64,000 nucleotides of DNA from Calditrichia bacterium (GTDB taxonomy: Bacteria; Calditrichota; Calditrichia; RBG-13-44-9; J075): positions 248,001 to 312,000 of the forward strand of contig JACKAP010000001.1 in NCBI GenBank assembly GCA_020635015.1, written 5' to 3'. Of this stretch, positions 20,393 to 30,426 are shown piece after piece; position 1 is the stretch's first letter, and the number at the start of each line of letters is the position of its first letter. A program made the position numbers and the translations under genes. The notes under the pieces were generated by a model. That model made no database searches and was not told the origin of the DNA. It saw nothing but the letters and a program-made list of their open reading frames with translations.

Positions 20393-21187
20393 TCAACCCG
20401 GCGATTCCAGCCATCCGGGCAACTCTGCAATAGAGGCCAATACCTGGTGGGGGAGCTCACTGTCCGCTTCCCGGGCATAGGAGGAAAATTTGCCGGTTTG
20501 CACCGCAATGGTATACAGGCCGGCACCGGCGGCGCCAAGGATATCGGCTTCCATGTCATCACCGACCATGGCCACATGTTCCGGGGGCAGGTTCAATATT
20601 TTCAGGCCCTGAAGAAAAAACTCCCGGCTGGGTTTTCCGATTACCAGCGCCTCCTGGCGGGTGGCATATTCCAGTGCCGCGACAATTGCGCCGCTGTCAA
20701 TAGCCAGGCCGGTATTGCGCTGCCAGAAGCGGTTTTTCTGCAGCGCCAGCATCTTGCTCCCGCCCATGATCAGCCGGAAGGCCTGGTTAAGGTTGGCATA
20801 GGTCAAATCTTCCCCGATGTCGCCGATCACCACATATTCCGGTTTGTTGGGGGTGATGCGGAATGATTTAAATTCCCGGTAAGTATCGCCGCGGGAAAAC
20901 AGGCTGATCGACTTGACGCCATTATCTTTCAGCCATTGCGCTGCCGCATACGGAGCGGAAAGGATCTGTGCGATATCAATCTTGAATCCGAGTCGCTGCA
21001 AATTGTTGAGCAGGGAATAGCGGCTGCGGCGGGTCGTGTTGGTCACCAACAAAAACGGCACTTTATTCTTCTGCAAATACTGGATGGCTTCTACCGCTCC
21101 CCGAATAGCTTGCCGCTCGATATAAAGCACCCCATCAATGTCGATCAGGAAACCCTTGACCGTTTTATTCATGATCCATGATACCAT
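20393..21187 (-). CDS. HAD-IIA family phosphatase (NagD/HDHD2-like)
   Basis: 264 residues, cytoplasmic. HAD motif I FLIDIDGVLY (nucleophile Asp and acid/base Asp), motif II LVTNTTRRSR, motif III Lys in VIGKPSREFF, and motif IV VGDDMEADILGAAGAG, with the C2A cap between II and III. Such enzymes dephosphorylate small phosphometabolites (p-nitrophenyl phosphate, sugar or nucleotide phosphates); the natural substrate cannot be assigned. Start at 21187 has GGGGAG five bases upstream; an internal ATG at 21172 is an alternative. Confidence 0.88.
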   Translation of the reverse strand: MVSWIMNKTVKGFLIDIDGVLYIERQAIRGAVEAIQYLQKNKVPFLLVTNTTRRSRYSLLNNLQRLGFKIDIAQILSAPYAAAQWLKDNGVKSISLFSRGDTYREFKSFRITPNKPEYVVIGDIGEDLTYANLNQAFRLIMGGSKMLALQKNRFWQRNTGLAIDSGAIVAALEYATRQEALVIGKPSREFFLQGLKILNLPPEHVAMVGDDMEADILGAAGAGLYTIAVQTGKFSSYAREADSELPHQVLASIAELPGWLESPG

Positions 21188-21310
21188 ATTCTCCCCATTT
21201 ACTCAAGGGCTTTTCTTACTTTTTTAATTTTCTTACCGATGCGTTATCGCAACAAATTTGCCGGATGGGAAAGTTATCTTTGGCGCTTTATGGTAGTGCG
21301 GAGAACATTT

Positions 21311-21483
<173 letters not shown>

Positions 21484-21660
21484 AAACGTGTTTATAAATC
21501 CTCATAAAGAATGACAGATTTATGTCGATATTCTAAATCTTTGTTCGTACTATATCATACATGACCGGGGCACTGCGCTGTACCGCCTTGCTTTCGTTGG
21601 GTCTATGTTGCTATATTCGGCAGTTAAATATAAGCTTGTTTTCAATACCGGGAGACCGAG

Positions 21661-24600
21661 ATGAAATATCTCTTACCTAATATGATATGGCTGTTGCTCT
21701 TCTCAATGATACTTTCTTTGACGTCCGGCGGTCTTTACGCGCAACGATCGGTGGCTGAGTTGATCTCAGTCATGCCGCCGCCCAAAGACCGGGTTGAATA
21801 TAAAGACGGGGTTCGCCAGATCAATATTCTGAACGACCATTTGTTTGTCACCAATTTCTGGGCTGGTCTGCAGGTGGTGGATATTTCCGACATCAAAAAT
21901 CCCCGCCAGACCGCCTTTCTGCCCAGTGATGATGAAGCGTACTATACCCATATCGACGGAAAATACGCCTATATGGCCAATCACTCCACCGGAGTGCAGG
22001 TATATGACATCGAGAACCTGGAACGGGTGAGCCACGTGGCGACCATCAAGCCTCCCGGCAATACCTATTGGGTAGTGGCGGAATATCCCATGATGATCGC
22101 CGCTTTGGGCGACAGCGGATTTGCGATTATGGATGTCAGCGACCTGGACAATCCCGCCCTCATTAAACATGTGCAGCCGGGACCCTGGATTCAGCAGGTG
22201 TTCAAAAAAGACAACCTGCTGTTCCTGGCTGCCAAAACCGATGGCGTGCTGATTTATGACATCTCCGATCCCGCCAATCCGCGCAAGCTGTCCCAATTCA
22301 GAACCCGTTATAACACCATGATGATCCAGGTGATCGACAACACCGCCTTTGTGGCCGACGGCCCCGGAGGCCTGGTGATGCTCAACATCGAAAAACCGGA
22401 ATTCCCGGTGCTGACCCAACGATTTGCCAACATTGGCTTCGTGACCAATCTCTACAAGGCCGGCAGCTACGTCTACCTCGCCAACCGTGATGTCGGTTTG
22501 CAGATCGTCAACATCTCCGATCCCGCCAAGCCCTTTCTGGAAAGCGTTTATGATACGGAAGACATCAGCTACGGGGTTTTCAAACGGGATATTTACGTGT
22601 TTCTGGCCGCCAATACCGAATCGCTGATCATGCGCCACAACAATGCCCCGCTGCTGGAAAATATCGATGATTTAAACCTGCAGGAAAATGTGCCCTTTTC
22701 CCTGCAACTGAAAGCGGAAGAACCGGATGGCGATCTGATCGAGTACGAGGCGCTCAATCTTCCGGAAGGGGCCACCTTTGACACCGGAACCGGGTACTTT
22801 GCCTGGACGCCTACTTTTGAACAATCCGGCAGCTATCCGCAGGTGATTTTCCGGGTGATCGAGCAAACCGACACCCGCCTGACCGCCAGCGATACGGTAA
22901 CGATCAATGTGCAGCATATCAATCGCCTGCCGGATCTTCCCGCCCTGAGCAATATGGAAGTGGCGGAGAATGCTCCCCTTACCTTTACCATTCCGCAAGG
23001 GAGCGATCCCGATGTGGAAGATCAGGCCCGGCTGGCCTATCGCGCCGAAAAAATGCCGGAAGGCGCCGCCTTCGATCCGGCCAGCCGCACCTTTAGCTGG
23101 ACCCCGAGCTTCGAACAATCCGGCACCTATATCCTGGATTTCCTGATCGATGACGGCGCCGGCGGAATTGACCGCGAACCGGTGACGGTGACGGTCGACC
23201 ACGTCGACCGGAAGCCGACCATCGATGCTGTTGCGGCCCAAACGATTGACGAAGCCCAGGAGATCCGCTTTGTCGTCACCGGTACCGAGCTGGACCAGGA
23301 AGATCTGAATCAAATCAGCTTCCGGATGGAGAATTTGCCCCCCGGTGCCGCTTTCGACGCTGCGACCCACACCTTTAATTGGACCCCGACCTACGATCAA
23401 TCCGGTCTCTACAACAATCTCCGGGCGGTGATGACCGCCGGGAAACTGAGCGATACCACGACGATTTCTATCCAGGTCAATCACGTCAACCGGCCGCCGG
23501 TGCTGGCGCAGGTGCCGGATCAAACCATCGCCGAGAATCAATTGCTCAGCTTTACGGTCAGTGGCAGTGATCCCGATGTGGAGGATGCGGGCAAGTTAGC
23601 TTATACCGCCGACAACCTTCCGGAAGGGGCGAGCTTCGATCCGGCCACCCGCACCTTCAGTTGGACCCCGAGCTTCGAGCAGTCCGGCTTGTATCCCGGC
23701 GTCACTTTCACCGTGACGGATCCTTCCGGATTGAGCGACAGCAAACAGATCCAGATCACCGGCACCCACGTGAACCGCACACCGGATTTGCTGGCGATCG
23801 ACAATCAGCAATGTGCGGAAAACAGCCTGCTTACTTTTCAGTTGAGTGCGACCGACCCTGATGCCGAAGATGCCGGCCGGCTGGTTTTTTCCGCCACCGG
23901 GCTTCCGGAAGGCGCGTCGCTGAATCCCGAGAGCGGCTTGTTTGAATGGATCCCAACTTTCGATCAGTCCGGCGAATACAGCCTCACCTTCAGCATTTCC
24001 GATGGGGAATATAGCGATCAGATCCCGGTTACGATTTCCGTCGCCCATGTCAACCGCCCGCCGGTATTGGATGCGGTAGCGCCCCAGACGGTGGCGGAGA
24101 ATCAGGTGCTGCGCTTTACCGTCAGCGGCAGCGATCCGGATGTGGAGGATGCCGGGAAACTGGTGTTCAGTGCTCAGAACCTGCCGGCCGGGGCACTCTT
24201 CGATCCGGCCACTCACAGCTTTTCCTGGACTCCGACCTACGAGCAGTCCGGCCAATATGAAGTCGGCTTTACGATCAGCGATCCTTCCGGTTTGAGCGAC
24301 AGCAAGCCGGCCGCTATCTCGGTTGCTCATGTCAACCGCACGCCCGCCCTGGCGGCGGTGGAGGCACAAACCGTCGATGAGAACCAGTTGCTGACAGTTC
24401 AGCTGACCGGCAGCGATCCCGATGGCGAAGACGCCGGCAAGCTGGTCTATTCGGTCAATAATCTGCCGGCGGGCGCGGCGATCGATCCCGCTTCCGGGGT
24501 GATTCGCTGGACGCCCTCCTTTGAACAGTCCGGCAGCTATACCCTGAATGCCCAGGTGGCGGATCCCGACGGTCTTACCGCGACGCAGGCGGTAACGGTA

Positions 24601-26358
24601 ACCGTCAATCACGTCAACCGGCCCCCGGCATTTAACGCCTTGGCGCCGGTGACCGGCAGCGAGAACGCCCCGCTGGTGTTTACCGCCGGGGCCGGCGATC
24701 CCGACGTGGAGGATGCCGGCAAACTGATTTACAGCGCGACCGGCCTGCCCGCCGGCGCGGTGCTGAATCCCGCCAACGGTGAAGTGACCTGGACGCCCAC
24801 CTTCGAGCAAAGCGGGGAATATGCGGTCAGCTTCCTGGTCACCGATAGTTACGGCGCTACCGATGCGCTGACCGTGCCGGTGGTGATTGCCCACGTCAAC
24901 CGCACGCCGGCACTTCCGGCAGTGGCCGGCGGGCAATTCCAGGAGAACACGCCGGGTACGGTGATGATCCCGGAAGCCTCCGACCCCGATGTCGAAGATA
25001 CCGGCAAGCTGACCTATCGAGTAGAGGGACTGCCGGCCGGCGCCGCCTTCGATCCGGCCAGCCGTACCCTGAGCTGGACCCCGACGTTTGAACAGTCCGG
25101 CGAATACACACTGACCGCCGTGGTGTCCGATCCCGACGGACTCTCCGCCTCCCAGAGCTTCTCCATTAGCGTGGCTCACGTCAACCGCCCACCGTCATTT
25201 GCGCCGCTGCCGCTGCAGGAAGGGCAGGAAAGTAGCCCGCTGGTATTTACGCTTCCGGGCAGCGACGCCGATGCCGAGGATGCCGGCAAACTGCGCTACA
25301 GCGCCATCAACCTGCCGACCGGGGCCGCCCTGGATCCCGCTAGCGGCCAGTTCAGCTGGACGCCCAGCTTTGAGCAGAGCGGCGATTACCAGGTCAGCTT
25401 CGAGATTACCGACAGCTTTGGCGAGCGGGCCGCCACGACAGTAGACATCCGCATCGCCCATACCAACCGCGCACCGCTGATGGCGGATTTGCCGGTCTAC
25501 AATTTTACGGAAAATACCCCGGCCACGGTCACCCTGCCGGAAGGCAGCGATCCTGATATCGAAGATGCCGGTAAGCTGGCCTATTCGCTGGAAGGCCTGC
25601 CCAACGGTGCATCCTTCTCCGGCGGGAGCCGCACCCTTTCCTGGACCCCCGGCTTCGAACAGGCCGGCGATTACCAGATGACCCTGGTGGTCAGCGATCC
25701 GGAAGGTCTTTCCGCCGCCAGCCGATTGCGCCTGACCGTAGAAAATGTTAACCGTCCGCCCCAACTGAGCGCCCCGGGCGATCAGAATGGGCAGGAAAAT
25801 CAGCAGCTTTCCTTCAGCCTGCAGGGCAGCGATCCCGATCCGGAGGATAACGGCAATCTGGTTTACCGTTGCAGTAACCTGCCTCCCGGCGCGGTCCTGG
25901 ATGCCTCCAGCGGGCGCTTTGGATGGACGCCCGGCTTTGACCAGAGCGGCAGCTACCAATTGTCATTTACCGTCAGCGATCTGGCCGGGGCCAGCGCTAC
26001 GGCAGAAACCGGCATCACGGTGGCCAACAGCAACCGCCCCCCGCAGTTGGCATCGCCCGGCAGCCAGACGGTGCGGGAAGGTGAAAGCCTACGCTTTACC
26101 ATCAGTGCCAGCGATCCTGATGCGGAAGATGCCGGCCAACTGACCCTCAGCGCCGGCAGCCGCCCGGATGGATCGCAGTTCGACAGTAACAGCGGCGAGT
26201 TCAGCTGGACCCCTAATAGCGAGCAGCAAGGCAGCTATTCGGTCGAATTTACGGTCAAAGACGGTTCGGGTGAAAGCAGCCGGATCAGCATCTCCATCGA
26301 GGTTCAGGACGTCCCGGATCAACCCGCCCCGCCCGGCGAGGGGGAAGGGGGGAATTGA
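21661..26358 (+). CDS. Large surface protein: LVIVD propeller plus 13 Ig-like (He_PIG) repeats
   Basis: 1565 residues. Signal peptide, then an N-terminal region (about 30-320) of LVIVD repeats, a predicted beta-propeller (FAIMDVSDLDNPALI, VLIYDISDPANPRKL, LQIVNISDPAKPF). After it come 13 tandem cadherin-like/putative Ig domains of about 94 residues, each with a core like PEGATFDPATRTFSWTPSF followed by EQSG.Y and a D-rich N-terminal half (SDPDVEDAGKL). The Asp/Glu-rich loops suggest calcium binding. The last unit is degenerate (TPNSEQQG), and the protein ends in a short Pro/Gly/Glu tail without the NYPNPFNP sorting domain used elsewhere here. Probably an extracellular adhesin or matrix protein. 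GGGAG precedes the start by five bases. Confidence 0.9.
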   Translation: MKYLLPNMIWLLLFSMILSLTSGGLYAQRSVAELISVMPPPKDRVEYKDGVRQINILNDHLFVTNFWAGLQVVDISDIKNPRQTAFLPSDDEAYYTHIDGKYAYMANHSTGVQVYDIENLERVSHVATIKPPGNTYWVVAEYPMMIAALGDSGFAIMDVSDLDNPALIKHVQPGPWIQQVFKKDNLLFLAAKTDGVLIYDISDPANPRKLSQFRTRYNTMMIQVIDNTAFVADGPGGLVMLNIEKPEFPVLTQRFANIGFVTNLYKAGSYVYLANRDVGLQIVNISDPAKPFLESVYDTEDISYGVFKRDIYVFLAANTESLIMRHNNAPLLENIDDLNLQENVPFSLQLKAEEPDGDLIEYEALNLPEGATFDTGTGYFAWTPTFEQSGSYPQVIFRVIEQTDTRLTASDTVTINVQHINRLPDLPALSNMEVAENAPLTFTIPQGSDPDVEDQARLAYRAEKMPEGAAFDPASRTFSWTPSFEQSGTYILDFLIDDGAGGIDREPVTVTVDHVDRKPTIDAVAAQTIDEAQEIRFVVTGTELDQEDLNQISFRMENLPPGAAFDAATHTFNWTPTYDQSGLYNNLRAVMTAGKLSDTTTISIQVNHVNRPPVLAQVPDQTIAENQLLSFTVSGSDPDVEDAGKLAYTADNLPEGASFDPATRTFSWTPSFEQSGLYPGVTFTVTDPSGLSDSKQIQITGTHVNRTPDLLAIDNQQCAENSLLTFQLSATDPDAEDAGRLVFSATGLPEGASLNPESGLFEWIPTFDQSGEYSLTFSISDGEYSDQIPVTISVAHVNRPPVLDAVAPQTVAENQVLRFTVSGSDPDVEDAGKLVFSAQNLPAGALFDPATHSFSWTPTYEQSGQYEVGFTISDPSGLSDSKPAAISVAHVNRTPALAAVEAQTVDENQLLTVQLTGSDPDGEDAGKLVYSVNNLPAGAAIDPASGVIRWTPSFEQSGSYTLNAQVADPDGLTATQAVTVTVNHVNRPPAFNALAPVTGSENAPLVFTAGAGDPDVEDAGKLIYSATGLPAGAVLNPANGEVTWTPTFEQSGEYAVSFLVTDSYGATDALTVPVVIAHVNRTPALPAVAGGQFQENTPGTVMIPEASDPDVEDTGKLTYRVEGLPAGAAFDPASRTLSWTPTFEQSGEYTLTAVVSDPDGLSASQSFSISVAHVNRPPSFAPLPLQEGQESSPLVFTLPGSDADAEDAGKLRYSAINLPTGAALDPASGQFSWTPSFEQSGDYQVSFEITDSFGERAATTVDIRIAHTNRAPLMADLPVYNFTENTPATVTLPEGSDPDIEDAGKLAYSLEGLPNGASFSGGSRTLSWTPGFEQAGDYQMTLVVSDPEGLSAASRLRLTVENVNRPPQLSAPGDQNGQENQQLSFSLQGSDPDPEDNGNLVYRCSNLPPGAVLDASSGRFGWTPGFDQSGSYQLSFTVSDLAGASATAETGITVANSNRPPQLASPGSQTVREGESLRFTISASDPDAEDAGQLTLSAGSRPDGSQFDSNSGEFSWTPNSEQQGSYSVEFTVKDGSGESSRISISIEVQDVPDQPAPPGEGEGGN

Positions 26359-26400
26359 GGTATCCCATCGCTAAGTAGGAGTACGCATCAAATGTAGATC

Positions 26401-26610
26401 ATAGAACGCGGATGACGCGGATGACATAGATTCACGCGGATTCTTTTTACGATGTTTCGCGCATAAATAGCCAGAATTTATCGACAAAAGACTCAAGGAT
26501 TCAAAAGCATTATATAAAATACCGTAAAGATTTCTTTGTTTTGAGGTATTTGTCTTTTAATTCAATTTATTTGTAAATCCGCGAAAATCTGTGTCATCCG
26601 CGTTCTATTA
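26401..26610. repeat. Inverted pair of CGCGGATGA words
   Basis: Left arm 26401-26443 (ATAGAACGCGGATGACGCGG onward). Right arm 26574-26610 (GTAAATCCGCGAAAATCTGT ... CGCGTTCTAT). Spacer of about 130 AT-rich bases. It lies in the 26359-26828 gap, whose remainder shows no gene. The same architecture recurs at 51603-51767. Confidence 0.85.
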
Positions 26611-26828
26611 CTTCACGGTTACACCCGGATTACTACCCGCAAAATATTCCGATTGTAAAAAAATCAATCTCATCAATACCACCTGAAACGGATTGCTTAT
26701 TTTGTCCCTTCTGGCAGAATAATTACCGGGAACTTGTGCTAAATCAACGCAATAAGCTCCCCGGTATGCTATAATAAACCGTTTCGTAAATCGGCGCCAG
26801 GATGACCTGCAATGGGACGGACGAGCAG

Positions 26829-27980
26829 ATGAGCAATGAATACAATAACAGTGTGATAATTGATGCGGTGCGCAGCCCGATCGGCATGATCGACGGTAAG
26901 ATGGCCGGCATCCGCCCGGACAACCTGATGGCCCAGATATTAAGCGGGCTGCTGACCCGCAACCAGCATCTGCCGGTGCATGCGATTGAGGATGTGGTGC
27001 TGGGCTGCGCTTTCCCGGAAGGTCCCCAGGGGATGCTGCTGGCGCGCGGTGCGGCAATCCTGGCCGGGCTCCCGCCGGAGACGGGGGGGAAAGTGGTCAA
27101 CCGCTTCGACGGCGCATCCATGGATGCGCTTCACCAGGTGGATGCGGCGATCCGCCTGGGCGACTACCAGGCAGCCATCGCCTGCGGAGTGGAGGACCTG
27201 CGTTCGGTGCCGGCCGGCGGTTTCAATCCCAGTTTTCATCCCGAACTTCACCGGCGCAATTACTACCTCTCCCCCGGAGAAGCAGCGGAAATACTGGCCC
27301 GGGAAGGAAAGATCAGCCGGGATGTTCAGGAGGAATTCGCCAGCAATTCCCACAACAAGGCGCTCGACGCCTGGGACAACGGCTACTTTGACAATGAAGT
27401 CATTCCGGTGCAATATAATAATCATATCATCGTGCGCGATGAGGGACCGGGAGAGCCGGACCCGGAGAAGATGAGCACGCTGCCACCGCTTTTTGCAAAA
27501 GAAGGCAGCATTACCGCTGCGACCAGCAGCCCGGAGGCGATCGGCGCGGCGGCGGTACTGCTAACCAGTGAAGACTTTGCCCGCCAGCACAGCCTCAAGC
27601 CGCGGGCGCGGATTCTCTCCCGGGCGATTTGCGGGGTATCCTGGGAACGCGCGGGCAGCGGGCCGCTTCCGGCCACCGAAAAAGCCCTCTCCCGGGCCGG
27701 GCTGGACATCGATGATATCGACATTATCGAGCTGGACGAGACCTTTGCCGCCCAGGCGCTCTACGCGATCCTGAAAAGCGGCTGGCCATTCAACAAGATC
27801 AACCTCAACGGCGGTGCGATCGCTCTCGGCCACCCCCCGGGATGTGCCGGGGCCCGGATCATCACCACCCTGATCAATCTGCTGGAACAGCAGTCGGCCC
27901 GCTACGGCCTGGCCGCCATGGCCATTGGCGGCGGCCAGGGCATCGCCACAGTGATCGAACGCATCGGGGGAGATCTGTAA
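26829..27980 (+). CDS. Thiolase-like protein lacking both catalytic cysteines
   Basis: 383 residues, full-length thiolase fold by side-by-side reading against FadA (VIIDAVRSPIG, VLGCAFPEGPQG, KPRARI, KINLNGGAIALGHP.G). Thiolases cleave 3-ketoacyl-CoA through a nucleophilic Cys in NR(L/F)CGSS; here the motif reads VNRFDGASMDALH, with Asp94 in that position. The second Cys, in TMCIGLGQG of FadA, is Ala365 (AMAIGGGQG). NEAFAAQ is DETFAAQ (Asp303). His335 of GHP is kept. Ordinary thiolysis by the known mechanism should be impossible. The frame is intact and followed two bases later by the FadN-like gene. Start at 26829 is preferred for family length; an upstream ATG at 26802 is possible. Confidence 0.85.
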   Translation: MSNEYNNSVIIDAVRSPIGMIDGKMAGIRPDNLMAQILSGLLTRNQHLPVHAIEDVVLGCAFPEGPQGMLLARGAAILAGLPPETGGKVVNRFDGASMDALHQVDAAIRLGDYQAAIACGVEDLRSVPAGGFNPSFHPELHRRNYYLSPGEAAEILAREGKISRDVQEEFASNSHNKALDAWDNGYFDNEVIPVQYNNHIIVRDEGPGEPDPEKMSTLPPLFAKEGSITAATSSPEAIGAAAVLLTSEDFARQHSLKPRARILSRAICGVSWERAGSGPLPATEKALSRAGLDIDDIDIIELDETFAAQALYAILKSGWPFNKINLNGGAIALGHPPGCAGARIITTLINLLEQQSARYGLAAMAIGGGQGIATVIERIGGDL

Positions 27981-27982
27981 AC

Positions 27983-30328
27983 ATGGCAAACACCATCCAG
28001 CAGGTTGCGGTCCTGGGCAGTGGGCTGATGGGCGGGCAGATCGCTGCCTTGTTCGCCAGCATCGACATTCCGGTGCTGCTTTATGATGTCGATCAGGAGA
28101 CCGCCGATGAGAACTTCCGCAAGATCACCCGGCTGAAGCCCCCGGCGCTGTTCGATCCCGCCCAGGCGAAATTTGTCACCACCTGCAATTATGAAGAAGA
28201 CCTGGAAATTATCGCCGACGCCGACTGGGTGATCGAAGCGGTGGTTGAGCGGCAGGCGGTCAAGCAGGATCTCTACCGTCGGATCGAGCCGTTTCTGAAA
28301 CCGGAGGCGATCCTCAGCACCAATACCTACGGCCTTTCCCGGGAGGCGTTGAGCGGAGAGATGTCTCCGGAACTGGCCGAACGATTTCTTATCACCCATT
28401 TTTACAATCCCCCGCGCTATTCCCATTTGCTGGAAATCGTTCCCGGCCCGGAAACCCGGCCCGGGGTTGTCGAAACGATCGCCCAATTTTGTGATCATAA
28501 ACTCGGCAAAGGGATCGTCTTTGCCAAGGACACGCCCAACTTCATCGCCCACCGGATCGGTATTTTCTTTTATATGATGAGCCTGCATGTCGCCCGCTCC
28601 CTGCAGCTATCGGTGGAGACCATCGATCAGGTTAGCGGGATCATTACCGGGTACAATCAGCAGGCCCTCTGCCGCATGGCCGACCGCGTGGGGGTGGATA
28701 CCCTGGCCCTGGCAGCGCGCACCTGCTACGAGCACTGTCCCGACGATGAAGCCCGGATGATCTTTCAGATTCCTGATTATATGCAGGCGATGTTAAAGCA
28801 CAAGTGGCTGGGTCAGAAAACCGCCCAGGGATTTTACAAGCGGGAGAATGGAAAATTGTTGGCCCTGAACCCGGACCGCCTGAGCTATCGTCCTCTGGAA
28901 AAACCCGCTTATGAGAGCATTCGGCGAGCCCGGAAGCAGCAAAGCACCCCCCGCAAGATCCAGGCCCTGATCGGCAGCCAGGATGCCGCCGGGCAGTTTG
29001 CCTGGGAGATCCTGGCCAATACGTTCATCTACGCCGCCAACCGGATTCCCGAGATCGCCGACGATGTTCTCGCTATCGACAATGCCGTTCGCTGGGGGCT
29101 GGGCTGGCGCCTGGGGCCGTTTGAGCTGTGGGATGCGGTGGGCTTTCAGAAGAGCGCCGCCCGGATCAAGGCACAGGAGAAAAAGCTTCCCCTGTGGATC
29201 GAAGCGATGCAGTTGACCGGCAGCAATTCCTTTTACCGGCAGCACGGTTCGGATAAGCAGTATTTTGATATTACCTCCGGTAAAATTCAAGCGATTCCGG
29301 CCCGTCCCCGGGTGCTGCCGCTTGCCTTTGCCAAAAGCAGCGATCAGGAACTGCCCGGCAATGACCACGCCAGCCTGATCGATCTCGGCGACGGGGTGCT
29401 CTGTGCCGCGTTTCATCATGTGCAGCGGCCGGAACAGAATTTCATTAACCCGGCGATGCTGGATATCCTGGAGGCGGCTTTTAGCTATATACCCGGGAAA
29501 GGCTACCAGGCCCTGGTGCTGGCCAATCCGGGTGAGAATTTTTCCGCCGGCCTCGATCTGCGCCTGCTGCTGAAGTTTTGCCAGCAGGAGGATTGGGAAG
29601 CGATTGAGACGTTTAGCAAACGCCTGCAGGACATCGGGCAGCGCTTGCGTTATGCGCCTTTCCCGGTGGTCAGCGTGCCGCGCCGGAAAACCAGCGGCAG
29701 CGGCCTGGCTCTGGCCCTGGCAGCGGATATCATGATCGTCGCCGCCGAAAGTTATTGCGGCTTACCGGAGAGCCGATTCGGGCTGATTCCCCCCGGCGGC
29801 GGCTGCCTGCGGCTGCTGGAGAATGCCATCGCCGCCGGAGAAGCACAGCGCAGCGGTCCCTTCCCCCCGGTTCGTAAGGCGTTTGAGGCCATTGCCAACG
29901 CCCGGATATCTACTTCCGCACTGGAGGCGCGCCAGCTCGGCTTTCTCCGCGAGCGAGATCGTGTCGTGATGAATCCCGATCACTTGATTTATGAGGCCAA
30001 ACAGGCCGCCCTCAAGCTGGCTGAGGATTACACTCCTCCGGCGCCGCGAGAGAAGCTGCAGTTGCCCGGGGAAGGGGGACGAATCGCCCTGGAAGTTGCG
30101 TTGGAGCAGCGGCGCAAGACCGGCCGCATCAGCGACCACGATTTCCGGGTTGCCCAAAAGCTCGCCTACGTGCTTACCGGCGGAGAACGCGCCAACGCCG
30201 CCTCCCCGGTCGATGAACAAACTATACTCGACCTGGAGCGGGCCGCTTTCCTGCGCCTGTGCCAGGAAACTAAAACCCGCGACCGTATCGCCCACCTGCT
30301 GAAAACCGGGAAGCCTCTGCGCAATTAA
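27983..30328 (+). CDS. FadN-like 3-hydroxyacyl-CoA dehydrogenase/enoyl-CoA hydratase fusion with altered active sites
   Basis: 781 residues in FadN order: NAD-binding 3HCDH domain (VLGSGLMGGQIAALFAS, GxGxMG), helical 3HCDH domains, then a crotonase-like domain (about 500-690). The dehydrogenase keeps His139 and Glu151 (THFYNPPRYSHLLEIV), but the substrate Ser of NTSGL is Tyr116 (NTYGL) and the Asn of FIANR is His190 (FIAHR). In the crotonase domain the first catalytic Glu (GGGCEL in canonical hydratases) is Ala576 (GSGLALAL), while Glu596 (LPESRFGLIP) is kept. So a beta-oxidation fold with substitutions at several active-site positions, matching those in the upstream thiolase-like gene. Translationally close to it (2-base gap). 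Confidence 0.85.
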   Translation: MANTIQQVAVLGSGLMGGQIAALFASIDIPVLLYDVDQETADENFRKITRLKPPALFDPAQAKFVTTCNYEEDLEIIADADWVIEAVVERQAVKQDLYRRIEPFLKPEAILSTNTYGLSREALSGEMSPELAERFLITHFYNPPRYSHLLEIVPGPETRPGVVETIAQFCDHKLGKGIVFAKDTPNFIAHRIGIFFYMMSLHVARSLQLSVETIDQVSGIITGYNQQALCRMADRVGVDTLALAARTCYEHCPDDEARMIFQIPDYMQAMLKHKWLGQKTAQGFYKRENGKLLALNPDRLSYRPLEKPAYESIRRARKQQSTPRKIQALIGSQDAAGQFAWEILANTFIYAANRIPEIADDVLAIDNAVRWGLGWRLGPFELWDAVGFQKSAARIKAQEKKLPLWIEAMQLTGSNSFYRQHGSDKQYFDITSGKIQAIPARPRVLPLAFAKSSDQELPGNDHASLIDLGDGVLCAAFHHVQRPEQNFINPAMLDILEAAFSYIPGKGYQALVLANPGENFSAGLDLRLLLKFCQQEDWEAIETFSKRLQDIGQRLRYAPFPVVSVPRRKTSGSGLALALAADIMIVAAESYCGLPESRFGLIPPGGGCLRLLENAIAAGEAQRSGPFPPVRKAFEAIANARISTSALEARQLGFLRERDRVVMNPDHLIYEAKQAALKLAEDYTPPAPREKLQLPGEGGRIALEVALEQRRKTGRISDHDFRVAQKLAYVLTGGERANAASPVDEQTILDLERAAFLRLCQETKTRDRIAHLLKTGKPLRN

Positions 30329-30426
30329 ACCCGATAAAAATTGCTTTTCGAAACTCCTGCCCCTATCTTTTGGTCATTATCTGCGGAATCTGTGTGCAAT
30401 TAAGAACCTAATCTCGGGCAATCGAA

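Noticed and set aside
23596..25179. Long minus-strand open frame opposite the Ig-repeat protein
   Set aside because: Periodic only because the sense repeats are; no signal, RBS or family.
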